Shown here: piece by piece, positions 50,101 through 64,000 of the stretch
Position numbering within the stretch: position 1 is the first letter of the stretch
Layout: the number at the start of each line of letters is the position of its first letter
Assembly: GCA_020137815.1 (NCBI GenBank)
Contig: CM035358.1
Coordinates: 5,678,466-5,742,465, forward strand
DNA length: 64,000 nt
Reading direction: 5' to 3'
From: Hormiphora californensis
Lineage: Eukaryota > Ctenophora > Tentaculata > Cydippida > Pleurobrachiidae
Position numbers and translations under genes: made by a program
The notes under the pieces: generated by a model
Told to the model about the DNA's origin: nothing
What the model saw: the letters and a program-made list of their open reading frames with translations, nothing else
Databases searched by the model: none

Positions 50101-51335
50101 TAGGGTGATTGGGGGGAGGGGGAGGGGTGTGAGGTGTTCAATACGTACCTGGATCATGCGATAAAGATAGACGAATATAAGAGTCACATTGGCATTTGTC
50201 CTTGTCATCGCCACTAGGTAAAGGTTACTGTACTTTATGTACGCAAAGGTAGTCTTTTCGTGACGTAGTATCGGAGTCATAATTCCCTCTTCCTCAACCT
50301 AGTAGGAGAGGGGGTTGGTAATACTTTTCGGACATTCTACCAAGCTCTTACTGGAGAAGGGTGGTTTGTTTCACACATAACAAGGACAGGGTGGGGATTG
50401 TATAAACTGGAAAATTAAACACAGCAGTATCACAGATCAGAACAACTCTTATTAAAATGAAGATATTATTGAATTCGTGTTACCTCAGTGATCAGGGGCA
50501 TGAAGTGATCTATCTCTGTCATCGGAATATCCCCTCTATAGTTCCGTGATATCAGAACCTGACGGAGAGAAGAGAAGCTGTTATTATATGAGGACGTTGG
50601 GCGCAGTAAAACAAATTAAACAAGCGCTAGACCAGGATCGAACCCGGAACTTATAGGTCCATGAGAGGCGAGTGTACTACACCGCTCTGTTCCTAGTTGA
50701 CACATGTATCAATTATTTTCCATCTCTCTCACTCCGATTTGTTTACCTCAACTAATGGTCTTGTCTAGCTCAGTTTAAGACTGCAGTCAAGCCATCCCTC
50801 CCTCTCTGCAAATATTTGTCTCTCCCAATATCAAAATATATGTCTCTCACTTGGCTCGGCTGAGCTCATAAATAATGTTTTAAAGTGCAGCACGCTCTCT
50901 CCCTCTCTCAAGTGTTACACTCTATGCGGGCGACGAACAATACTCAAGGATCTCTCAAAGGCTTTGTCCGAATCGCAGCACTAACATTTAACAAACAAAC
51001 TAGCAAACCTGTTCTCAATATAAAAAAGGGAACCTTCGGGGACCCACCCAACCAACATAGATGTCAGATACTTGGCGGTTGAACCCAACCCCCACCCCCA
51101 CCACCCCTGCCCCAAGGCCTAATCCCAACCCAAACCCCAACCATGACACTCCAAATCAAAAAGCAATTTTTAAAAAAGGGAACAAAGACTCCCTCCACTC
51201 CCTCCACTCCCCCTCCACTCCCCACCCCCTCCACCCCCCTCAGGAAACAAAGACCCCCTCCACTTCACCTCCACCCCCCCCGGAATAACGTACCTTTCCC
51301 TTTAGGTCGAGGATGAAGATTGCGGATGCGGACAT
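47158..51335 (-). CDS. AP1M1: AP-1 complex subunit mu-1, complete
   Basis: Eleven exons in transcript order: 51335-51294, 50558-50484, 50298-50149, 49996-49866, 48978-48834, 48577-48387, 48303-48153, 47881-47792, 47689-47621, 47544-47419, 47256-47158. All are GT-AG with matching phases, giving 422 residues (animal AP1M1 is ~423). This is the medium chain of the clathrin adaptor AP-1, which recognises YxxPhi sorting signals at the trans-Golgi network and endosomes. It starts MSASAIFILDLKGKVLISRN and continues YRGDIPM as in the family, with the longin-like N domain to ~residue 140. The linker ITQESHKMEAAPRPPPTVTN is followed by the mu-homology domain: AVSWRMEGIKYRKNEVFLDV, LSGMPELRLGLNDK, FENDRTISFVPPDGEFELMS, KSQFKRRSTANNVEI, and the end SGYQALPWVRYITQNGDYQI-RTS. 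FKRRSTANNVEI favours AP-1 over AP-2 mu. Confidence 0.97.
48578..48595 (-). promoter_or_regulatory. CT microsatellite serving as polypyrimidine tract
   Basis: On the minus strand a pure CT run ends directly in the acceptor TCTCTCTAG|GTATCAGC of AP1M1 exon 6, so a length-variable microsatellite is the splice-site tract. Confidence 0.7.
49174..49542 (+). CDS. Small single-pass membrane protein ORF nested antisense in AP1M1 intron 4
   Basis: Single-exon ORF of 122 residues lying wholly inside the AP1M1 intron 48979-49865, on the opposite strand. Residues ~4-27 (TTFFAFLLLAAAIVGGLTFL, then W) form one hydrophobic segment, either a signal anchor or signal peptide. The rest is hydrophilic and helix-prone (ENLAGAAEETERLQKSIMEF), with basic RPPRKYYRH and an acidic stretch, ending SLPPIDI. 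Composition is varied and not repeat-derived, unlike most other frames here, which argues for a real gene. No family recognised. It could also be a retained processed or lineage-specific gene; expression is unproven. Confidence 0.55.
   Translation: MITTTFFAFLLLAAAIVGGLTFLWNWTAHETTAVFIGLNHKSADNSEEHTEWIENLAGAAEETERLQKSIMEFYKSIMAISRPPRKYYRHVQTEVDLERGMQSLSTQTRDMEYKWSLPPIDI
51056..51293. repeat. C-rich CCCCAACCC/CCACTCCCT low-complexity tract
   Basis: Pyrimidine-rich sequence with ACCCCCACCCC and CTCCACTCC units in AP1M1 intron 1, ending at the exon-1 donor. The frame over it (PTPTPTTPAPRPNPNPNPN) is not a gene. Confidence 0.75.
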
Positions 51336-51653
51336 TCCGCTGCTGATCCTAACATGTGGAATAGAAAATAATTAGGATGAAGGACATTGGGGAGGGGGCA
51401 AAATGTGTTCTTCTTTGGGGGATGATTGCAAATCAATAGCGGAGAAGTTTGGAGTGGATTGAAGAATCTTGGAGAATTTTGGAGAAGTTGAACTGAATTA
51501 TGCAAATGGTGAAAAAGAGGAAGGTATTGATAGCAGAATACACGCACATTGGGCAATGTGTATACTGTATATTCTCGCTAGCTCCCGGTGCTTGCTCAAT
51601 GTGCGTGTGTGTTTATTCATTACCTCCCGATGCTCCAACCCGGACCCCTTTAT

Positions 51654-51655
<2 letters not shown>

Positions 51656-51731
<76 letters not shown>
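51656..51731. repeat. CT microsatellite
   Basis: CT run of ~76 bases with one CCC interruption; lies in the AP1M1 upstream flank. Confidence 0.95.
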
Positions 51732-51733
<2 letters not shown>

Positions 51734-52125
51734 CCACTACACGCACCACTCCCACATGGGGCCGTGAGGCCCCATGCGAGAGCAGGGTTAAATCCCCCGG
51801 ACCCGGATCCTGTTGGATCTGAGGGCCCGGAGGGCCTGCGGAGTAAAGGTAGGGTAGGTAGAACAATGTACATACGGGTAAATTTAACAATGTACATATG
51901 GGTTAAGGAAAGGGGGATTAAAGCTCATGGTGACGGAGCACAAGACCTCCTAAACTATCTGCAAAGAAGCCCAATCTGCTACAATGAATTCTAAGAAGAG
52001 ACAACTTATCAGGAACTGGAGAAGCAAACCGTCTGAATCTAAGGCAGCCTAAAACAAGCAGGAACGGGTTCGAGCGGGAAAAAAAATAAAATAACACAAA
52101 TGGATGATGATTACAAGTCGAGCCA

Positions 52126-52795
52126 GAGAGGACAGCCAGCCCGTTCCAGAGAAGCCAGCTGACCCCGTTCCAGAGAAGACAGCCGACCCCGTTCCAGAGA
52201 AGCCAGCTGACCCCGTTCCAGAGAAGCCAGTTGACCCCGATCCAGAAAAGTCAACTGACCCCGTTCCAGAGAAGCCAGCTGACCCCGATCCAGAGAAGCC
52301 AGCTGACCCCGCTCCAGAGAAGACAGCCACCCCGTTCCAGAGAAGACAGCTGACCCCGTTCCAGTAAGGACAGCTGACCCCGCTCCAGTAAAGACAGCTG
52401 ACCCCGTTCCAGTAAAGACAGCTGACCCCGCTCCAGAGAGGACAGCCACCCCGTTCCAGAGAGGACAGCTGACCCCGATCCAGTAAGGACAGCTGACCCC
52501 GTTCCAGTAAAGACAGCTGGCCCCGCTCCAGTAAGGACAGCTGACCCCGTTCCAGAGAAGACAGCCACCCCGTTCCAGAGAAGACAGCTGACCCCGTTCC
52601 AGTAAGGACAGCTGACCCCGCTCCAGTAAGGACAGCTGACCCCGCTCCAGTAAAGACAGCTGACCCCGCTCCAGAGAGGACAGCCACCCCGTTCCTGAGA
52701 GGACGGCTGACCCCGCTCCAGTAAGGACAGCTGACCCCGTTCCAGTAAAGACAGCTGACCCCGCTCCAGAGAGGACAGCCACCCCGTTCCAAAAA
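52126..52795. repeat. GC-rich minisatellite, 24-bp-type unit, open in several frames
   Basis: About 28 copies of GACCCCGTTCCAGAGAAG plus CCAGCT or ACAGCT. The left part (to ~52360) keeps a strict 24-bp period, giving PVPEKPAD repeats on the + strand. Further right the units vary (CCAGTAAGGACAGCT). The minus strand is open for ~250 codons (AGSAVLTGTGSAVFSG). The absence of initiation context, splice partners and non-repeat protein makes it a minisatellite first, with coding unproven. Confidence 0.85.
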
Positions 52796-53239
52796 ATCAT
52801 CTCCGATGTAGAACCCTATCAAAAATGGAAGAAGTGGGTTTAGGGGGGCTAGTAGAACAAAAACAGTATTGGTTAGCGGATAAAGGGGCGTTGGGGGTCC
52901 ACAGTTGGCTGGAAGATGCCTGTTCCACTGGTAACCCTGAGCCGGAGAAGGCGGGGTAGGAACATAATAGTTGGCGATAATACACTGTGGGCCGCCTTGC
53001 CAAGATGTTTTTGTATTTTGTATTTTCTGATTTTTTTCCGTATTTCTGATACACAGCCACGCTCAGCCGCGGCCACACGGACCTGGAAATCGAACAGGGG
53101 GAAAAGGGGATGGGGAAAAAGGTACTCCGTGTGACCCCGTTGCCCGGGGGAAACCGATTGGAGGTGGTGGCAGGTGGACCCCCCGCTTCCCCTTCTCCCC
53201 CCCCATGCTTCGTCTCTCCCCCCTCCTCCCTCTCCTCCT

Positions 53240-53321
53240 CTCCGGCTCTCTCTCTCTCTCTCTTTTCTCCCTCTCTCTCCTTCTCTCTCTCCTCCTCTCT
53301 CTCTCTCTCTCCTTCTCTCTC

Positions 53322-53355
<34 letters not shown>
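53240..53355. repeat. CT-rich microsatellite
   Basis: Interrupted CT repeats (TCTCCTTCTCTCTC units) ending in a pure CT run at 53330-53355. Confidence 0.9.
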
Positions 53356-53357
<2 letters not shown>

Positions 53358-53536
53358 TCCCTGTGCTCCAACCCCCATTACTATTAAGAAAAGAAGATAG
53401 ATTAGGAGAGTATAGGCCTATAAAGGGTTGGGTATTTTAGAGGTAAATACACTGAGTAAAAACAAATGAAATGTCTGATACAATCAATCACAAATCATAG
53501 ATTCATAACTCCCCATTAATTAGCTCTCCAATTAAT

Positions 53537-54505
53537 TCATACCTCCCCATTAATCAGCTCTCTAATAATTCTCTTCTGCTCCTCTATCCTCCTCTCCAAA
53601 TCACACAGCACATTATCAGGAGACATACTATGTTGTGTTGCAGTGTGTAACAATACCCCCTCACCCTTTCTCTCTCCCTCCAGCCGTTCCTCGATCTGAG
53701 CGTGAATGTCCACAACCGCACTGATAATCCTATGCTCCACACTCCCATACCCAACTAACCCATAATCAACTGAATTCACCCATTTAGTAAGTGTTGGCAT
53801 GTCAGTGTACAACTGGGTAATAGCTCCCGATAGCTCGGCTATTGATTTCAGTTCCCGTGATACACCCGTCATGTCAGTGTGGTTTGTAATTAACCGATCT
53901 AACATAGTTGAGCCCTGTAATTCAGTGCCTGGTAGAGTCCTGTTGCCTAGGATACCAGGAGCAGGATCTGAAGCGGCTAGGGTACAAGCAAACTCCCTTT
54001 CCAACCTCTCACATCGTCTCTTTTTGTATTGAATATCAAGGGATGCTTCATATAGATCTCCATGTCTCGAGGTAGGGTGTCTGGATGCCTGGTCAGGGTG
54101 TCTAGATGCCTGGTCAGGGTGTCTGGTTTGGTGTTTCACCAGTGTTTCACAGTTCAACAACCTAACAATTCTAGCGTGAATCTCCTCCTCAATCACTGAT
54201 AACACATTGAACTCCGTAAGAAGATAGTGGAACAATCTCAAACACGCGTATGAGCTGGTACCGATATCAGTGTAAAAAGGGAACCCAATTAGCCGGGCAA
54301 CACTGCTTAATTGTTCGAGGGAGTCAACGCTCACCCCGGTAGATCTTTCATTAACAAAGTTAACAAGGTGGATGAGAAAATTGGAGATATCCTCGTGGGA
54401 TTTGGGGTCGTTAAACTTTGATAATCGTAGTGTTTCCGGGTGTATGGAGAAGTGGAAGGTGGAGAACAGCTTGGAGAGACCGAGAATTACATCTTTGATC
54501 GCCAT
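53537..54505 (-). CDS. TEDC1: Single-exon protein resembling tubulin epsilon and delta complex protein 1
   Basis: ORF of 322 residues from ATG at 54505 to TGA at 53537, with non-repetitive composition typical of real protein. The N-terminal part (residues 1-110) is helical: LGLSKLFSTFHFSIHPETLR then LSKFNDPKSHEDISNFLIHL. This recalls the TEDC1 N-terminal pattern of a short helix, SPEIFR.AKF, then a hydrophobic helix. RLFHYLLTEFNVLSVIEEEI also fits. Residues ~155-175 hold three HPDQASR-type repeats from a local tandem duplication. Predicted coiled segments are DIQYKKRRCERLEREF and, at the C terminus, LERRIEEQKRIIRELI. TEDC1 acts with TEDC2 and delta/epsilon tubulin in centriole triplet stability. 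The assignment rests on remembered family pattern, not a search. No introns, so a retrocopy or a naturally intronless gene is possible. Confidence 0.5.
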   Translation of the reverse strand: MAIKDVILGLSKLFSTFHFSIHPETLRLSKFNDPKSHEDISNFLIHLVNFVNERSTGVSVDSLEQLSSVARLIGFPFYTDIGTSSYACLRLFHYLLTEFNVLSVIEEEIHARIVRLLNCETLVKHQTRHPDQASRHPDQASRHPTSRHGDLYEASLDIQYKKRRCERLEREFACTLAASDPAPGILGNRTLPGTELQGSTMLDRLITNHTDMTGVSRELKSIAELSGAITQLYTDMPTLTKWVNSVDYGLVGYGSVEHRIISAVVDIHAQIEERLEGERKGEGVLLHTATQHSMSPDNVLCDLERRIEEQKRIIRELINGEV

Positions 54506-54719
54506 GGTACCTAAATATTGGGAGAGATTGGGATTAGATTAGGTTGCAAAGTGCAAACAGTATGGGCCAAGGGGAGGTAACGGCTTGGATGGGGAAATGG
54601 GTTATAAATTGGGCCATGGGGGGGGGCGGCAAGGTGAGAAAACAACAAGGGTATAACAAATTTAAACATAATTAAGTAATATTAAATTTGAAAGACAGTC
54701 TCTTCAGCTCTAAAGTGTT

Positions 54720-55060
54720 TTGGTGATCATCTAGATCTTCTCATCACTGCCCAATGTAGAGTCCGTCTTTATCTGGAGAGGTGTTCCCTCCAGGTACCAC
54801 AACATCACCACCCCACTTAGTTAACAGGTAGTTCAGCACCTCAACATTGTTACATGTGATGATGAAGGCGGTCTCTGTTTTGGTGATCATCTAGATCTTC
54901 TCATCACTGCCCAATGTAGAGTCCATCTTTATCTGGAGAGGTGTTCCCTCCAGGTACCACAACATCACCACCCCACTTTGCTAACAGGTAGTTCAGCACC
55001 TCAACATTGTTACATGTGATGATGAAGGCGGTCTCTGTTTTGGTGATCGTTTAGCTCATC
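54720..55060. repeat. 160-bp tandem duplication
   Basis: TGGTGATCATCTAGATCTTC starts at 54721 and 54881, with the related TGGTGATCGTTTAGCTCATC at 55041, giving a 160-bp period. Each unit carries the antisense of ITCNNVEVLN and GGDVVVPGGNTSPDKDGLY. These are the most degraded members of the adjacent sushi-like array. Confidence 0.8.
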
Positions 55061-56560
55061 TGGACAGTAATGATACTGCATGGTACACCACTTGACCATG
55101 ATCCATCCACCTGACATGTCAGTGTTGCACTTATGGCAGCACATTCGATGGTTACAATTGTCCTTACTGTGTGGCAGACAAGTTTCCTTGTGTTGATCCC
55201 TAATCAGAAAAGGCAGGACACTTGATAGAGTACCACTTCCTGCGATCGTTCAGCACCTCAACATTGTTACATGTGGTGATGAAGGCGGTCTCTGTTTTGG
55301 TGATCATCTAGATCTTCTCATCACTGCCCAGTGTAGAGTCCGTCTTTATCTGGAGAGGTGTTCCCTCCAGGTCCCAGGGTATATTCACATTCCGCTCTAC
55401 AGCTGTCCAGTCTGAAATACAAAAAAGAGATTAAACACTAAAGTTAAACACTGTGTCCCCCTCACCCATCCATCTCACTGGGAGATGGTCGGGTTTCATG
55501 TTGTCCATGATGGGTGGACAACAGCTTCATCCCGCGAAGAGTGTCCGCCCTGACTGTTGGGGCACTATTAGCGGGGTGAGCGGTTCTACTGGAAATCACA
55601 TCTTGTGTAATTGATTTCATCATCATGGTTTAGAAAAAGTTCTGCTAGTTGCTAGAATTTGTGAGTATGTAACTCACCATAATGACAGAAGATAAGTTGT
55701 CGCCAGAGGGGGCTTAGCTCATCTGGACAGTAGTGATACTGCATGGTACACCAATTGACCATGATCCATCCACCTGACATGTCAGTGTTGCACTTATAGC
55801 AGCACATTCGATGGTTACAATTGTCCTTACTGATGAGGCAGACAAGTTTCCTTGTGTTGATCCCTTAACAGTAAAGGCAGGACACTTAATAGAGTACCAC
55901 TTCCTGCGATCGTTCAGCACCTCAACATTGTTACATGTGATGATGAAGGCGGTCTCTGTTTTGGTGATCATCTAGATCTTGTCATCACTGCCCAGTGTAG
56001 AGTCCGTCTTTATCTGGAGAGGTGTTCCCTCCAGGTCCCAGGGTATATTCACATTCCGCTCTACAGCTGTCCAGTCTGAAATACAAAAAAAAGATTAAAC
56101 AATAAAGTTAAACACTGTGTCCCCTTCACCCATCCACCTCACTGGTAGATGGTCGCGGTCGGGTTGTCCATGGTGTGTTCTCAACAGCTTCATCCCGCGA
56201 ATAGTGCCCGCCCTGACTGTCAGGGCTCTTAGCGGGGTGAGCGGTTCTACTGGAAATCACATCAAGTGTAATTGATTTCATCATCATGGTTTAGAAAAAG
56301 TTCTGCTAGAATTTCTGAGTAGGTCACTTACCATAATGACAGAAGATAAGTTGTCGCCAGAGGGGGCTTAGCTCATCTGGACAGTAATGATACTGCATTG
56401 TACATCACTTGACCATGATCGATCCACCTGACATGTCAGTGTTGCACTTATGGCAGCACATTCGATGGTTACAATTGTCTCTGCTGAGTGACAGACAAGT
56501 TTCCTTGTGTTGATCCCTTAACAGTAAAGGCAGGACACTTAATAGATCCAGTGGGGAAAT
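55060..56560 (-). pseudogene. Tandem array of degenerate sushi (CCP)-like exons
   Basis: Three copies of one module lie at about 55060-55415, 55714-56078 and 56365-56545 (partial). Minus-strand reading of the best copy: acceptor TATTTCAG, then DWTAVERNVNIPWDLEG, LQIKTDSTLGSDDKI, a TAG stop, then MITKTETAFIITCNNVEVLN, RRKWYSIKCPAFTV, and IECAAISATLTCQVDGSWSI-GVPC. The Cys spacing with TCQVDGSW...PC is the second half of a sushi/CCP domain, an extracellular adhesion or complement-type module. The copies I can read share the in-frame TAG after GSDDKI, so the nonsense change predates duplication, or the two halves are separate. A donor-like CHYG|GTGAGT follows in two copies. Probably a decayed tandem exon family. 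Confidence 0.55.
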
Positions 56561-57029
56561 AGCTCATCTGGACAGCAGCGACACTGCATCTCCCAATTCT
56601 TATGGAGCTAGACAGTTTTGTAATTTGGACTTTTTTTATCTTTTGAAATCGAAGAAATTAAAAATGCAGCCAGGTTGCAAAATAAAAGCGCGCAAATGAT
56701 TAGATGCAGCGCAAAACGTTTCTACGTTGCATTACCAAAATGCGCGTCGCAACCGTCTTAAAAAACTTCGGTTTCGTCGGTTTCGTCGCGTCTTTCATTT
56801 TACTTTTTTGTCTGCTCGTTTGAGTTTTGAGAAGCGTTGCTTTATCCCGATTTGTCCGTCCGTCTCGCTTATAATTTCTACTTTCTCTAATAAATAAGGA
56901 TATATTTAAATTTTTGCTTATTTTGCTTATTGCTTTCAAATTTCAAATGTTCTCAGATAAGGGCTGCGCCCTGTGGCGCCTGATTGTTTTTAGAACTTTT
57001 ACTCTTAATTTCAACTTCATAGTTGTGCT
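56561..57029. other. 5' flank of transportin
   Basis: No repeat and no supported exon. A minus-strand frame at 56700-56939 is basic and low complexity and has no family features. The region should contain the TNPO promoter and 5' UTR, but no core promoter motif is clear enough to name. Confidence 0.4.
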
Positions 57030-63485
<6,456 letters not shown>

Positions 63486-63885
63486 GTATGTAATACCCGC
63501 GTATTATAGAAATGTTGTTATCCCGCTCCCCGATCTCTCCCTGTCCCTCATTTTCGCGCCGCTTCTCAGTACCCTTTGCGCTCCGCGGTCTTGCCTCTTC
63601 GAGGACTAGCAGAAACGCGCGCGTTACCAGTGGAAAGTGGCTACCGTCAAAAGGGGTGAGTGATGCGCGCGAAGCCCTATTATGTGAGCCATTTGTGGTA
63701 ATTAATTCAGTGATATATGTCTTGTGACGTCACTAATGCAAGAGAATAGAGAGAGAGCCTCTCTGAGAGGAGGAGAGGAATGCCCGAATTAAATATCCAC
63801 TGGCCTCTATAAATATTATTCTACGAGAAATGAGAATTCCCCTTATTCCGGGAAATTCCAACCATTATCCCATCACTAATTAATC

Positions 63886-64000
<115 letters not shown>

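Larger units (their letters stand above)
51336..53536. other. AP1M1 upstream flank with microsatellites and a minisatellite
   Basis: Between AP1M1 (starts at 51335, minus) and the TEDC1-like stop (53537). Contains CT microsatellites (51656-51731, 53240-53355) and the 24-bp minisatellite. I see no supported exon. Confidence 0.5.

Noticed and set aside
50625-50705. tRNA-like sequence on the minus strand in AP1M1 intron 1
   Set aside because: It has GGTTCGATCC B-box-like and A-box-like parts, but the T loop is one base short and the acceptor stem pairs poorly. At most a tRNA-derived remnant or SINE fragment.
52049-52822. 257-codon minus-strand frame of AGSAVLTGTG repeats
   Set aside because: Translation of the GC-rich minisatellite with no splice or start evidence.
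56700-56939. 79-codon basic frame on the minus strand upstream of TNPO
   Set aside because: Low-complexity Lys/Arg/Thr composition, no family features and no splice partners.

Overview
The window is eukaryotic nuclear DNA, from an intron-rich and repeat-rich invertebrate animal. Genes are split by GT-AG introns, nothing is organised in operons, and CT/GA microsatellites and miniature foldback transposons are everywhere. A pentraxin/LamG-type secreted protein, an AP-1 mu subunit very close to animal AP1M1, and a probable TEDC1 argue for a ciliated metazoan. A sponge or other early-branching animal is plausible, but the sequence alone does not fix the species. The first ~130 bases are low-complexity and may be a contig edge.

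Layout. (1) 2447-5014 (+): the last two exons of formimidoyltransferase-cyclodeaminase (FTCD). (2) 15184-5292 (-): a complete 18-exon gene whose splice phases all agree. It encodes a 1,221-residue protein that I do not recognise, built from many copies of a beta-hairpin-like motif and ending in disordered tails. (3) 15185-21258: no gene seen. (4) 21259-43494 (+): an SLC7-family (LAT-like) amino-acid transporter. One of its introns holds an ~11 kb tandem array (34-bp satellite flanked by a 31-bp repeat), and another carries a pentraxin-like secreted-protein gene on the opposite strand (38600-36790). (5) 43495-47157: foldback transposons. (6) 51335-47158 (-): complete AP1M1 gene (11 exons, 422 aa), with a small single-exon membrane-protein ORF nested antisense in its intron 4. 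(7) 52126-52795: a GC-rich minisatellite. (8) 54505-53537 (-): a single-exon protein resembling TEDC1. (9) 54720-56560: a tandem array of degenerate sushi-like exons sharing a nonsense codon. (10) 57030-63485 (+): first eight exons of transportin (TNPO1/2), running off the window.

The most unusual signal is a recurrent structure. At least seven exon-intron junctions, in three unrelated genes, carry tandem duplications spanning or abutting the splice site. Each leaves extra copies of the donor or acceptor in the adjacent intron. The SLC7 intron is the extreme case, where a 31-bp acceptor-containing unit brackets a 10.5 kb satellite. Other points of note are the unrecognised beta-repeat protein, a dispersed ~110-bp element carrying a GTCACGTGAC E-box between CCAAT boxes, and several miniature transposons whose exact 8-bp or 3-bp target-site duplications are still readable.
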